DNA of 64,000 nucleotides, from positions 62,001-126,000 of the forward strand of contig JABFGF010000002.1 of assembly GCA_013112635.1 (NCBI GenBank). The letters run 5' to 3'. Position numbers and translations under genes: made by a program. The notes under the pieces were generated by a model. The model was not told the DNA's origin. It ran no database searches and was given only the letters and a program-made list of their open reading frames with translations. The stretch's first letter is position 1. Each line of letters begins with the position of its first letter. Source of the DNA: Calditrichota bacterium. GTDB lineage: Bacteria; Calditrichota; Calditrichia; Calditrichales; J004. Shown piece after piece: positions 46,151 to 54,816 of the stretch.

Positions 46151-46665
46151 GATGCTCCAAAATTTTAAGGTTTTTATTTTGACTTTTACAAGGCTAAATA
46201 TACAAAATATATTTTATGAAGTGTAGGGGAAATTGAAGAAATTTCTAAAATGATATAACTGTCACTCTGTTAGAATCTTTTCATTTTTGTATATCATGTT
46301 TGAAAAGAGAAGGATTGGAAATGGTTCTGGCGTGGTTTTTGTGAGCTGGATGATACCTAGAGTTACTGTTTTATTATAGTTACTATTTCTTTTTAGGGGC
46401 TTCGCCCTTTAACTTTTCACGGTATCCTTTTTTAGGATTAGATATTTATAAAAATTGGAATGGTACAGTGGGAGCTTGCTCAATTACATGCAGTGCCTTA
46501 TTTCCATTATATTGATAAACTAGTTCGTGAACTAATGTTGAAATTATTTCCCAAGGCATAATTATCAATTGATATTATTTCCTTGTTGTTGTATTCCAGT
46601 TCAAATTTGGTCATATTTGACTTAAAAGATTTTACCTGTAAAACCATCATGGAGGGTAATATGTA
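46151..46665. other. Long intergenic stretch upstream of ilvE, no gene seen
   Basis: About 500 bases hold the ilvE promoter on the minus strand. There is a small hairpin with TTT tail at about 46396-46412 (AGGGGC-TTC-GCCCTTT) and a possible promoter before the small ORF (TTGACT...TAAAAC near 46618-46645). I see no protein frame with a ribosome binding site in this part. Confidence 0.6.
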
Positions 46666-46794
46666 ATGAACTATGCGTGTTTAATTAACAAGGAAGTTTT
46701 ATTAACAGGGAAGGCGCTCAAGGATGAGCAAATCCAAGAAAAAAAAGAAGTCGCTCCGGGCGATGGAGCGACTTTTCATAATAATAGTTCTTAA
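46666..46794 (+). CDS. Small ORF (42 residues) with strong ribosome binding site; may instead be an RNA
   Basis: ATG 46666 begins MNYACLINKEVLLTGKALKD and continues to HNNSS and TAA. GGAGGG lies at 46651-46656. An earlier ATG at 46661 is followed at once by TAA, so the site has an AUG-stop immediately before it. The product has no recognisable domain and is very polar at its end. A strong hairpin (46748-46774) lies inside the last third of the frame, which argues for a riboregulatory or ncRNA role. It may be a leader, a toxin-like peptide, or noise; comparison across relatives would decide. Confidence 0.35.
   Translation: MNYACLINKEVLLTGKALKDEQIQEKKEVAPGDGATFHNNSS
46748..46774. other. Stable stem-loop AAGTCGCTCC/GGAGCGACTT
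   Basis: A perfect 10-base stem (46748-46757 with 46765-46774) and a 7-base loop GGGCGAT, followed by TTC. It overlaps the small ORF. It may be a weak terminator or a folded part of an RNA. A further palindrome, TAATAGTTCTT-A-AAGAACTATTA, follows at 46782-46804. Confidence 0.7.
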
Positions 46795-46880
46795 AGAACT
46801 ATTACATTACATATTTAGATAAGTCGGCGGAGAAAATCTTATCTTAAGGCTAAATTTTAGTGTGATTTAAATCCCACTCT

Positions 46881-46909
46881 GGGACCTAACACAGGTCCCT
46901 TTTTTTTTT
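46881..46909 (+). terminator. Strong Rho-independent terminator
   Basis: GGGACC (46881-46886) pairs with GGTCCC (46894-46899) around the loop TAACACA, followed by ten T residues (46900-46909). No annotated plus-strand gene ends just before it, except the small ORF at 46666. It therefore marks the end of an independent short transcript. Confidence 0.88.
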
Positions 46910-46981
46910 ATTCTAAGCCACTAGCATAGCGCAAAGTACGTCCCTTGCCTAGAACGCATTTAATTTTGCAGCAATTTATAA

Positions 46982-47992
46982 TTATGACGGAATACCAAGC
47001 CCAGGCAAATCATTATAAATCAGTTTTCCCTGTTCAACTTTAACACCGGAATATGGATCATCCGCTAAAAGCAGGTTTCCATCCAAATCCACATAATCCA
47101 CAAAAGGTGCAATTTGGGCGGCAGCCGAAATGGCTACTGAGCTTTCCACCATGCAACCCAACATTATTTCCATTTCCATCGCCCGTGCCAAATGGATCAT
47201 AGAAAGTGCTTCTAAAATACCGCCGGATTTCATCAGTTTAATATTTATCCCGTGATATGACTCTGCAAGTTTAATAATATCTGTGGTTTTTTTAACGGCT
47301 TCATCGGCAATTAGCGGCAGCGGTGACCGTTCTTTTAACCAGGCCGTTTCCACTAACATTTCAGCAGGCATAGGTTGCTCAACAAATTCAACGCCTTTGT
47401 CAGCAAGCCATTTGATTTGTTCAAGAGCATATTCCTTATCACGCCAACCTTCATTGGCATCCACACGAATTACATGGTCCGTTACTTCTCGAATACCTTC
47501 GATTATTTCGCGGTCATTGTCTTTGCCAAGTTTTATTTTATAGATCGGCATATCAGCTTTTTCGCGCACACGTTGCTGCATATTTTCAATTGAATCAATG
47601 CCAATGGAATAGGATGTTAATGGTGCCTTTTCCGGATTGAGGCCAAACATTTTAAAGAGAGGTGCATTTAATTTCTTACCTGCCCAATCAAGGATTGCCA
47701 TGTCTATCGCGGCTTTTGCGCAGCTTTGATCTGTAATTTGCCGGTCAATTTCTTTTTTTAAATCCTGGAAATTTAAAAGATTGTTTTTCTCAATAATTTC
47801 CAAACAATCATTTAGTCTTTCTGTCGTTCGTTCTGCGTCTTCGTCGTAGCGAACATTGGGTGCGGCTTCACCAATACCGGTTTTCCCGTCTTTTGAAATC
47901 TGCACAAAAACATTTTCTTTAAAATCACTGGAGTTCCGGGCAATTGTCCAGGTATGCGCCAAGTGTAATTTTTTTGTTTCAACTTTTATCAT
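46982..47992 (-). CDS. ykfB: L-Ala-D/L-Glu (dipeptide) epimerase, MR/MLE enolase superfamily
   Basis: This enolase-superfamily enzyme epimerises L-Ala-D-Glu to L-Ala-L-Glu during murein peptide recycling. The 336 residues have the KxK base pair K152/K154 in YKIKLGK. Metal ligands are D178 in RVDANEGW, E205 in VEQP and D230 in IADEA, and K255 in KLMKSGG is the opposite base. The MR/MLE lid GIGEAAPN is present near residue 40. ATG 47992 lacks a clear ribosome binding site. The NlpC/P60 lipoprotein gene is 100 bases upstream on the same strand, which is the YkfC-YkfB arrangement, with a palindromic repeat between them. The exact dipeptide specificity is inferred. Confidence 0.92.
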   Translation of the reverse strand: MIKVETKKLHLAHTWTIARNSSDFKENVFVQISKDGKTGIGEAAPNVRYDEDAERTTERLNDCLEIIEKNNLLNFQDLKKEIDRQITDQSCAKAAIDMAILDWAGKKLNAPLFKMFGLNPEKAPLTSYSIGIDSIENMQQRVREKADMPIYKIKLGKDNDREIIEGIREVTDHVIRVDANEGWRDKEYALEQIKWLADKGVEFVEQPMPAEMLVETAWLKERSPLPLIADEAVKKTTDIIKLAESYHGINIKLMKSGGILEALSMIHLARAMEMEIMLGCMVESSVAISAAAQIAPFVDYVDLDGNLLLADDPYSGVKVEQGKLIYNDLPGLGIPS

Positions 47993-48020
47993 TTTTCGAA
48001 TCCAATAAGTTGTTATGGGT

Positions 48021-48091
48021 TGTCATGCTGAGGTACGAAGCATCCCATTGAGAATAGGGTTCTTCACTCACTGCGTTCACTCAGAATGACA
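48021..48091. repeat. Dispersed palindromic repeat, copy 4
   Basis: It begins TGTCATGCTGAGGTACGAAG and ends CTCAGAATGACA. The core GCATCCC is retained, but the second core has drifted to GGGTTCTTC. It occupies most of the gap between the NlpC/P60 and epimerase genes and starts 28 bases beyond the epimerase start codon, on its upstream side. Confidence 0.88.
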
Positions 48092-48092
48092 A

Positions 48093-49202
48093 TTACTTTA
48101 CTACCCGCCGGATGTGCTTAAAAACCCTTTTACGATATGCGTTATAATTATCTTTTTCAGGATTAAAACTATTGATATGAACATTGCCCGCCTGGTGAAT
48201 AAACTCATCGCCACCAAGACTGATTGCTACATGGGTTACCCGTTCACTTTCACCAAAAAATATTAAATCCCCCGGTTTCACATTTGAATAATTGTCATCC
48301 GGCGTAATTTTTTCACCAATCAGTGCAATTTGCCTTGAGTCTCTTGGTAGCTGAATGCCATGAGCGGTAAAAACCGTTTGCGTAAAACCCGAACAGTCAT
48401 TTCCTTTGCTGGAATTTCCACCCCACAAGTAAGGAAGTCCAAGCATACTTTTCGCTGTCTTAATTATTGCCGGCAATGATTGATCATACTCTCCATCCAA
48501 ATCTTTAATTAAATTATTCCTAATAAAACCTGTTTGGCCATTTGGCAATGCCACTTCGGTCCACTTTCTCTCGGATGCAAGTTTTTTAAGATTCACATTT
48601 ATAACAATATCACACACGGGAGTTGAGTTTTCAGATTTTTCTGTAAATATGCGACCCGAAAGTGCGGTTACAAGAACTCTATCTGATTCGGCCCATTCTT
48701 TGGTACCTTCACGAGACATCCGGACAATTTGTTTGTTTTGCACATAGCCCACATAACCATAATTTGTTTTTGCCAGAAACCAGCCGCCTCTTCTCTTTAA
48801 AAGCTGCATTGGTCTGCCCATTATGGCTTCATCCACCATTTCTGAGGAATGACTTGGCCGACCCCTTAAATGGGCGACACTAACTGTTACAATTGCATGT
48901 GTGCTGTCTCCCAAATCCGGATGCGGTAACATTTGAAATTGGTTTTCATATTTATCACCAAGAAGTGAATCAGCCAGGGAGGAAACAGCATTTTGAGTTT
49001 TCTCAACAGTGGTCTCACCGGAAACAATCCATTTCCCGTTTTCAACTTTTAGCTCTGCCTTAAAAACATCCAACGCCTTGTCAGGGATTAGTTCTTTGCG
49101 AATCTTATCAGCCTGCTCATCAAACTTTGAGATTATGGCCTGCTCATTTTGGCAGGAATAAAATAAAATTAGGGTTGTAAATAAAATTAAGAATGATTTC
49201 AT
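48093..49202 (-). CDS. NlpC/P60 cysteine peptidase lipoprotein (YkfC-like)
   Basis: The 369-residue lipoprotein (signal ending FYSC, C17) has two SH3-like domains (about 105-235) and then the NlpC/P60 domain. The catalytic residues are C270 in GNDCSGFTQ, H324 in RVTHVAISLGG and probably H336 in FIHQAG. The family cuts gamma-D-Glu-diamino-acid bonds in muropeptides, making the L-Ala-D-Glu that the next gene's epimerase handles. AGGGGAATCC precedes ATG 49202. It is 14 bases from the GH18 gene upstream, so a GH18-NlpC-epimerase operon is possible. Confidence 0.93.
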   Translation of the reverse strand: MKSFLILFTTLILFYSCQNEQAIISKFDEQADKIRKELIPDKALDVFKAELKVENGKWIVSGETTVEKTQNAVSSLADSLLGDKYENQFQMLPHPDLGDSTHAIVTVSVAHLRGRPSHSSEMVDEAIMGRPMQLLKRRGGWFLAKTNYGYVGYVQNKQIVRMSREGTKEWAESDRVLVTALSGRIFTEKSENSTPVCDIVINVNLKKLASERKWTEVALPNGQTGFIRNNLIKDLDGEYDQSLPAIIKTAKSMLGLPYLWGGNSSKGNDCSGFTQTVFTAHGIQLPRDSRQIALIGEKITPDDNYSNVKPGDLIFFGESERVTHVAISLGGDEFIHQAGNVHINSFNPEKDNYNAYRKRVFKHIRRVVK

Positions 49203-49216
49203 GGATTCCCCTTGAT

Positions 49217-51685
49217 TTAACGGATCAACGTCATTTTTCCATTTAGTATTTTTTTAATTTTCGTATTTGATGATATAACAATTTTGTAAAAATAGGTGCC
49301 GGATGCGACTTGATTACCGGAACTGTTTTTTCCATGCCATTGCCAACTTTGCAGGCCCGAATCAAAACTTATTTCTTTTGATTTATTTACCAGTTTCCCA
49401 TTAATATTAAAAATTAAAATCTTAACTTTTCCGGGCACCGGTAAATGAAATCTAATTTTTGTTGATGGATTGAACGGGTTGGGAACATTTGATAAAAGGT
49501 AAAAATTATTGGGTGTTTGAGAAACCGGTTTTTCAATAGCAGTGCTGATATCAAAAAAATTGATTACAGCAGAGAGCAGGTCATCACGCTTTTGTTCGGG
49601 GTAAACAGTTTCAAATGGAAATGCCAGATAAACCAGCTTTGCCTCTTTTGCAGAATCGCCAAATTTCCCTGAATAGAAAATTCCTGCACCACCATTATCT
49701 GTATTAACATCTGAATATTTAAATCCTAAATGCGACCCATTGGCTCCTTCAATTGCATCCGGCCAATCCACATTAAAACTACCATTTGTTCCATCATCAA
49801 AATCGATATTTGAGATATTTTCAAAAAATGTTTCGGCTATTCCATCTGCGGAATAATGTTCTGCATTCTCTCCCTTTGGGGCATCTTCAATATATTTTGC
49901 CTTGAGATAATTTCCATAAAACTGTTTGTCTGCGTCAGATCCACGCGCCAAATCCCACCCAATTTCTGCACCAGATACAAAAAATTGGCCACCATTTTCA
50001 AGGTAATCTTTAACTTTGCTTTGCTCAGCAGGTGAAAAGGTATCATCAACAGTGCTTTCATCGCCAAGCATCCAATCAACGATTTCATAATCATTTAGAT
50101 TAATTTTATCCTGCGCCACTGCTTCGTTTGTTGCGGAAGAAAAATTTAAACCATTATTAAAAAACGAATGTGCATGCATGCGGATATAGTCGCGATTATT
50201 TTCTGTTCCGGATTGTCGATCAAATCCATCAACAATAAGAACGGTTGATTGATAAGGATTGTTGGTTGTTGCAGCCAAAACACCAGTTTGTGGGCCAAGC
50301 CCCGATGCACCTAAGGCGCGAACTTTAATGAAATAAATCTGATTTCGCTCCAATCCTGTTAAGATATTTTCATTGGAAGTAAAATATGTGGAGTCACTAA
50401 AATCCAATCCATCAGGACTATAGTAAACCCAGTAACCATTTGCGAATTCCGATTCAGAGAATTTTATATTCAAAGCATTTATGCTATATGAAGTGACAGA
50501 AAAATTTCCAGGTTCTTCAGGAATTGGTTGGCCGTCTCCATAGTGTTTAATAATCTGGTTCCAAAAATCATTCTGGTTTCCATCATAATTTAAAGCCCAC
50601 ATGCCGACACCTAACAAACTTTTTGAATCAGCAAGATCAAACTTCTCTCCCATACTTTGACCATTTTCGGTCCATACCTGGTACCATTTTCCACCATCTT
50701 GATATCTGTACCAGGGTGAAGCAGTCTCATTATCCCACAAAGTGCCATGATTTTCAAAATTGGATTTGTCTGTTTTAAACCGGGTTGTACTGACATAATC
50801 TACTACGGAAGAATGCGCTTCATTTGTAGCTGTCTGAAATTTAACACCATAATAGGGTACACCAATAATCAATTTTTCCGGCATAGAATTAACCACAGAC
50901 GCATATTGAGTTTGAACCGTGTTTGTAATGTTTATTGACCCGCCAAGAAGCGGCGCAGTCGATCCTGATTTGCTGCTCCAGCTTCCGGCAAAGGCATAAC
51001 CCATAATAAAAATATAATCGCAAGAATTTGCTAAACCGGCTAAGTCCCATCGGTTGCTCCAATTAACAGCCGGCCCGTCAAAAGATACTTCAGCATCAGG
51101 AAAATTTGAGTGAATATAAGTTGTCAACTCTGCCATAAAATTATTAATCGGCGCTGCACGGTCTTCATGGTTCAAACTTTCAAAATCAATATTTACACCA
51201 TCCAGGCTATAGGTTGTGATTTTATTTTTTAAATTTGTAAAAAAAGTATTCTTTACAGATTCGTTAGTGATAATTGTGTGGATTTCAGGTCCGTTAAAAT
51301 TAACAGCTGTTAAGATTACTTTTACTCCATTATTATGGGCCTCGTTTATTAAATCTGTCCATGGCCAGCCGGATGGATTTGAGATTGCCCCTGTCGGACT
51401 GACATGGAAATCGAAAGCTGCAATATGGGTTAAAAGATCAAAACGAAGGTTATCCATCGCACCGGGGTATTCCCAATCTGGCAAGAAACCAAACACTTTT
51501 TTACTTAAGCCGGATGCCAGCCTTTTTTGGAGTGGAATTATATTTGGATCAATAACATCAATCGCATCGGTAGATTTTTTTAAATGACGATGATTTTCCC
51601 ATTCAATCTGATGAATTGATTTTCTCTCCTGGGCATTAGACAGAGTAAAAGTGACAATCAAAAAAGAGAATAAAATTAAGCGCAT
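49217..51685 (-). CDS. Glycoside hydrolase family 18 protein with FN3 and C-terminal sorting module
   Basis: The 822-residue exported protein has a signal peptide (cut after SNA, residue 18). A GH18 barrel (about 62-395) follows, with catalytic E169 in DGVNIDFES (D162, D167). N165 replaces one of the usual acidic residues but is common in chitinase-like proteins. A fibronectin III domain (about 400-480) and a beta-rich or amidotransferase-like region (about 485-720) come next. The protein ends in a FlgD/sorting-type module (NVPNPFNPSTKIRF, SSGNQVASGTYFYKI). The GH18 target may be chitin or peptidoglycan. It lies 14 bases upstream of the NlpC/P60 gene, which favours a cell-wall role. GGAAG precedes ATG 51685. 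Confidence 0.87.
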   Translation of the reverse strand: MRLILFSFLIVTFTLSNAQERKSIHQIEWENHRHLKKSTDAIDVIDPNIIPLQKRLASGLSKKVFGFLPDWEYPGAMDNLRFDLLTHIAAFDFHVSPTGAISNPSGWPWTDLINEAHNNGVKVILTAVNFNGPEIHTIITNESVKNTFFTNLKNKITTYSLDGVNIDFESLNHEDRAAPINNFMAELTTYIHSNFPDAEVSFDGPAVNWSNRWDLAGLANSCDYIFIMGYAFAGSWSSKSGSTAPLLGGSINITNTVQTQYASVVNSMPEKLIIGVPYYGVKFQTATNEAHSSVVDYVSTTRFKTDKSNFENHGTLWDNETASPWYRYQDGGKWYQVWTENGQSMGEKFDLADSKSLLGVGMWALNYDGNQNDFWNQIIKHYGDGQPIPEEPGNFSVTSYSINALNIKFSESEFANGYWVYYSPDGLDFSDSTYFTSNENILTGLERNQIYFIKVRALGASGLGPQTGVLAATTNNPYQSTVLIVDGFDRQSGTENNRDYIRMHAHSFFNNGLNFSSATNEAVAQDKINLNDYEIVDWMLGDESTVDDTFSPAEQSKVKDYLENGGQFFVSGAEIGWDLARGSDADKQFYGNYLKAKYIEDAPKGENAEHYSADGIAETFFENISNIDFDDGTNGSFNVDWPDAIEGANGSHLGFKYSDVNTDNGGAGIFYSGKFGDSAKEAKLVYLAFPFETVYPEQKRDDLLSAVINFFDISTAIEKPVSQTPNNFYLLSNVPNPFNPSTKIRFHLPVPGKVKILIFNINGKLVNKSKEISFDSGLQSWQWHGKNSSGNQVASGTYFYKIVISSNTKIKKILNGKMTLIR

Positions 51686-51866
51686 TATTTTTCTTCCATT
51701 TGTTCTGTTTCTAAACTAACTGATTTTATGATAGAAATCGAGCCCATTTTTCAGATAACTATTTTTTCTTTTAAGTGTTTTTACTCTTTTTATATATATT
51801 TTTAATACTTTGATTTACATGATCCGATAAAAACAAAAACAATTTTATTAAAATCAGGAACTGGGA

Positions 51867-52739
51867 ATGAGCAAACAAAAAGAAGAACAGGATTTTGTAG
51901 TTGATACAGATGGGAAAAAAATTAAGAAATACAAGAAAAATGGAAAGCTGAATACCGAATATTACGAGATGGAACTATCGCGCCTTCAGGAAGAGCTAAT
52001 TAAACTACAATACTGGGTGAAAGAGAAAGGCTTAAAAGTTGCCATAGTTTTTGAAGGACGTGGATCTGCCGGGAAAGGCGGCGTTATAAAACGCATCACT
52101 GAAAGAATGAACGCACGTATTGCGCGGGTAATTGCCCTGCCAAAACCAACAGATCGTGAAAAAACACAGTGGTGGTTTCAGCGATATGTTGCACATTTAC
52201 CGGCAGCCGGGGAAATCGTTTTGTTTGATAGAAGCTGGTATAACCGCAGCAACGTTGAATGGGTGATGGGCTTCTCCACCGATCAGCAAGTACAGGAATT
52301 TTTCAGGTCCTGCCCGGAATTTGAAAGAATGTTAGTACGATCAGGGATAATTCTTTTAAAATATTGGTTTTCGGTAAGTTTTGATGAGCAAAGACGAAGA
52401 TTTGAGAGTCGCAATCAAACACCATTAAAACGCTGGAAATTGAGCGAAATGGATTTAGAAGAGCACCGGCTGTTTACACAGTATTCAAAAGCAAAAGATC
52501 GCACTTTTGAGTTTACCGATATAAAACAGGCACCCTGGTATGTGGTACCTTCTGATGATAAAAAACGTGCCCGCCTAAATTGCATCAGCCATATTTTAGA
52601 CCAGATTCCTTATGAAGATGTTTTGCCAGAACCGGTGCAACTGCCTGACCGGGAAGAATCTCCATATATCAGGCCGCCAATGCAGGAACAAACTTTTGTC
52701 CCCCAAAAATACGGCACTATTGTTGAAGAAGAAGATTAA
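51867..52739 (+). CDS. ppk2: Polyphosphate kinase 2
   Basis: PPK2 enzymes transfer phosphate between polyphosphate and nucleotides. The 290 residues include Walker A FEGRGSAGKGG (62-72), TQWWFQRYVAHLPAAGEIV, Walker B with D121 in LFDRSWYNR, the lid YWFSVSFDEQRRRFESR, and PSDDKKRARLNCISHIL. Gly replaces Asp at position 66 of the EGRDAAGKGG consensus; this variant also occurs in other PPK2 proteins that I recall. The length and motifs fit the one-domain class I type. AGGAACTGGGA precedes ATG 51867. It overlaps the convergent symporter gene by 4 bases. Confidence 0.95.
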   Translation: MSKQKEEQDFVVDTDGKKIKKYKKNGKLNTEYYEMELSRLQEELIKLQYWVKEKGLKVAIVFEGRGSAGKGGVIKRITERMNARIARVIALPKPTDREKTQWWFQRYVAHLPAAGEIVLFDRSWYNRSNVEWVMGFSTDQQVQEFFRSCPEFERMLVRSGIILLKYWFSVSFDEQRRRFESRNQTPLKRWKLSEMDLEEHRLFTQYSKAKDRTFEFTDIKQAPWYVVPSDDKKRARLNCISHILDQIPYEDVLPEPVQLPDREESPYIRPPMQEQTFVPQKYGTIVEEED

Positions 52740-54235
52740 TTCTTCTTCATTGAAACCAGGTTCCCCACTATCATTGTTACGACGGTGCCCAATAGAACAA
52801 ACCAGGTCCAGTGCATTAAGGGTGTAGCCCCGCTGTAAAGCGGATACAAACTGACAAGGACCATAACAATTATTCCGCTTGTAAACCCGGCTATTGCCCC
52901 TTTCTCCGTAGCTTTTTTGGAAATTAGGCCAAGTAAAAATGTGCCTAGCAGCCCGCCATAAGTTATAGATGCAATCCCCAAAGCAATTTCAACGACCGAT
53001 TGGTTTAAGGCAATAAATGCAAAAGCCACAATGATTAACACAACAGCTGCAATTATTGTTACAATACGAGAGCTTTTCAATTCCTGTTTATCCGAAAGTA
53101 CTTTTTTGGACAACGGTTTGTATAAATCTAAAATTACAGAACTGGAAAGTGAGCTCATCGAACCGGCAAGTGTGGACATAGCCGCTGCGAACAATCCTGC
53201 AATAATTACACCTTTAACCCCAACCGGCAAGTGCTGTATTATGAACAGAGGAAAGATTTCGTCTGGTTTACTAAATGGTGCCGAAGGATCTGAAATGGAA
53301 ATACCATTGTAAAATGAAAACAATAACATGCCAATAAACAGGAATAGCGCAAATTGTAAAAAGACGATTACGCCGCTGGCAACAATTGCTTTCTGGCTGT
53401 CACGTAAGGTTTTGGTTGTAAGCAACCGCTGAACTATTAGCTGATCTGTCCCATGAGAAGCCATCGACAAGAATAACCCGCCAATAACAGCGCCAATAAA
53501 TGTGTATGGTTTACTAAAAAAATCTGAAAAAGTTGATCCAAAATCAAAATTGAAAACAGATAGCTTGCCAGCCTCAGCAGCCGGAGCCAGGGAAACAGAT
53601 TCCATTCCCATTAAAATCCAAAGTGCCATTAATGCCCCGCCGACATAAATCCCCATTTGAACAACATCCGCCCAAATAACCCCTTTTACACCGCCGGTAT
53701 ATGTATAAACCAGTGAAACAATCCCAATAATAATTATTGCCAAAACATAGATCTCAAAATTTGACCAGGCTTCAAAATACACTGTGGTTTTAAAAATCAA
53801 AGCTAATGGGATAGCTGTAGAAAACAATCGCACGCCATCTGCTGCAATACGGGTTAACAAAAAAACAAGGGATGAATAGCGACGGGTTGTTGCCCCGAAG
53901 CGTTGCTCAAGAAATGCATAGGCTGTACTTAACTGACCAGTTTTGTAAGCCGGCAAAAAATAAAGGGCAACCAGAATTCGTGCCACAAGATAGCCAATAG
54001 TTAATTGTAAAAAATTAAGATTTGTAAGATATGCCAAACCCGGAATGCTAATAAATGTCAGACTGCTTGTTTCAGCGGCAACAATGGAAAATGCGACAGC
54101 CCACCACGGTACGCTGCTTCCGCCCATAAAATAATCTTTGGTCGTTTTTTGCTTACCACCTGTTAACGATCCTATTAAAGCAATCACTATTAAATAAACG
54201 ATAATTATTGTGACATCTATAGCAGAAATTGACAT
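52736..54235 (-). CDS. Sodium:solute symporter (SSS family)
   Basis: The 499-residue protein has about thirteen membrane segments and the SSS signatures KDYFMGGSSVPWWAVAFSIVAAETSSLTFI and AAMSTLAGSMSSLSSSVILDLYK. The latter carries the sodium-site Ser residues. It takes up a sugar, amino acid, carboxylate or nucleoside with Na+; which one is not readable from the sequence. AAGGAG precedes ATG 54235. It stands alone on the minus strand, ending on the ppk2 stop. Confidence 0.92.
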   Translation of the reverse strand: MSISAIDVTIIIVYLIVIALIGSLTGGKQKTTKDYFMGGSSVPWWAVAFSIVAAETSSLTFISIPGLAYLTNLNFLQLTIGYLVARILVALYFLPAYKTGQLSTAYAFLEQRFGATTRRYSSLVFLLTRIAADGVRLFSTAIPLALIFKTTVYFEAWSNFEIYVLAIIIIGIVSLVYTYTGGVKGVIWADVVQMGIYVGGALMALWILMGMESVSLAPAAEAGKLSVFNFDFGSTFSDFFSKPYTFIGAVIGGLFLSMASHGTDQLIVQRLLTTKTLRDSQKAIVASGVIVFLQFALFLFIGMLLFSFYNGISISDPSAPFSKPDEIFPLFIIQHLPVGVKGVIIAGLFAAAMSTLAGSMSSLSSSVILDLYKPLSKKVLSDKQELKSSRIVTIIAAVVLIIVAFAFIALNQSVVEIALGIASITYGGLLGTFLLGLISKKATEKGAIAGFTSGIIVMVLVSLYPLYSGATPLMHWTWFVLLGTVVTMIVGNLVSMKKN

Positions 54236-54441
54236 GGCTTCTCCTTATTTTACAAATCAAGCTAATATAAAAACCAGAAATCAAAGATGAAATTAAACGT
54301 TCCAATTTATTTTTCAGATGGAGAAATATTTTAATTTGTCTTTTTTTATCTTTTGAAAAATAAAAACATATTTCTTTTTTAATTTTTTTAATTGCTAGAC
54401 GAAAACTAATTTCTGATTTTAACCAACGAAAGCCCCCGCAT

Positions 54442-54804
54442 ATGCCAAAGAAAGCACTAATCATTGACGATGAAGAAGCTCTAACAGAGATCATTGTTGA
54501 AGTTTTGAGCACACTCGATTTTGAAAGTTACCCTGCCATCAGTGGTGAAGATGCCATAAAAATAGCAAACCAGAACGATCATTTCGATTTAATTATTATT
54601 GATATGAACATGCCCGGTATGAATGGTGAAGAGACCTACAATAATATTAAAACTGGATTTTCGGATACTCCATTGATATTTATGTCGGGATACGATTTAA
54701 GTGAAGAGATGGCGGCAATGAATCTTAAATGTCCAAACATATTTTTGAAAAAACCATTTACAATTGCTGACCTGACCAAAACTGTTTCTCAGTTATTGCC
54801 ATAA
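54442..54804 (+). CDS. Single-domain response regulator (REC only)
   Basis: The 120-residue protein is one receiver domain with all key residues: acidic D9/D10 in IIDDEE, phospho-acceptor D54 in IIIDMNMPGMNG, S82 in FMSGYD and K103 in LKKPF. There is no output domain. It may act through a partner protein, as CheY-like regulators do. A second receiver gene follows 12 bases downstream with similar length and end (VSQLLP vs VSELLP), so the pair arose by duplication. The cognate kinase is not adjacent. Confidence 0.93.
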   Translation: MPKKALIIDDEEALTEIIVEVLSTLDFESYPAISGEDAIKIANQNDHFDLIIIDMNMPGMNGEETYNNIKTGFSDTPLIFMSGYDLSEEMAAMNLKCPNIFLKKPFTIADLTKTVSQLLP

Positions 54805-54816
54805 CAAAAACTTTCC

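Noticed and set aside
46666-46909. tRNA, tmRNA, SRP RNA or RNase P RNA at 46.7 kb
   Set aside because: None of the diagnostic motifs (T-loop, ANYA tag, SRP loop, P4 core) was seen; the hairpins fit only a generic small RNA or small ORF.
51867-52739. PPK2 with Gly instead of Asp in the Walker A region as an inactive enzyme
   Set aside because: This GRGxAGKGG variant occurs in other PPK2 proteins that I recall, and the remaining motifs are intact.
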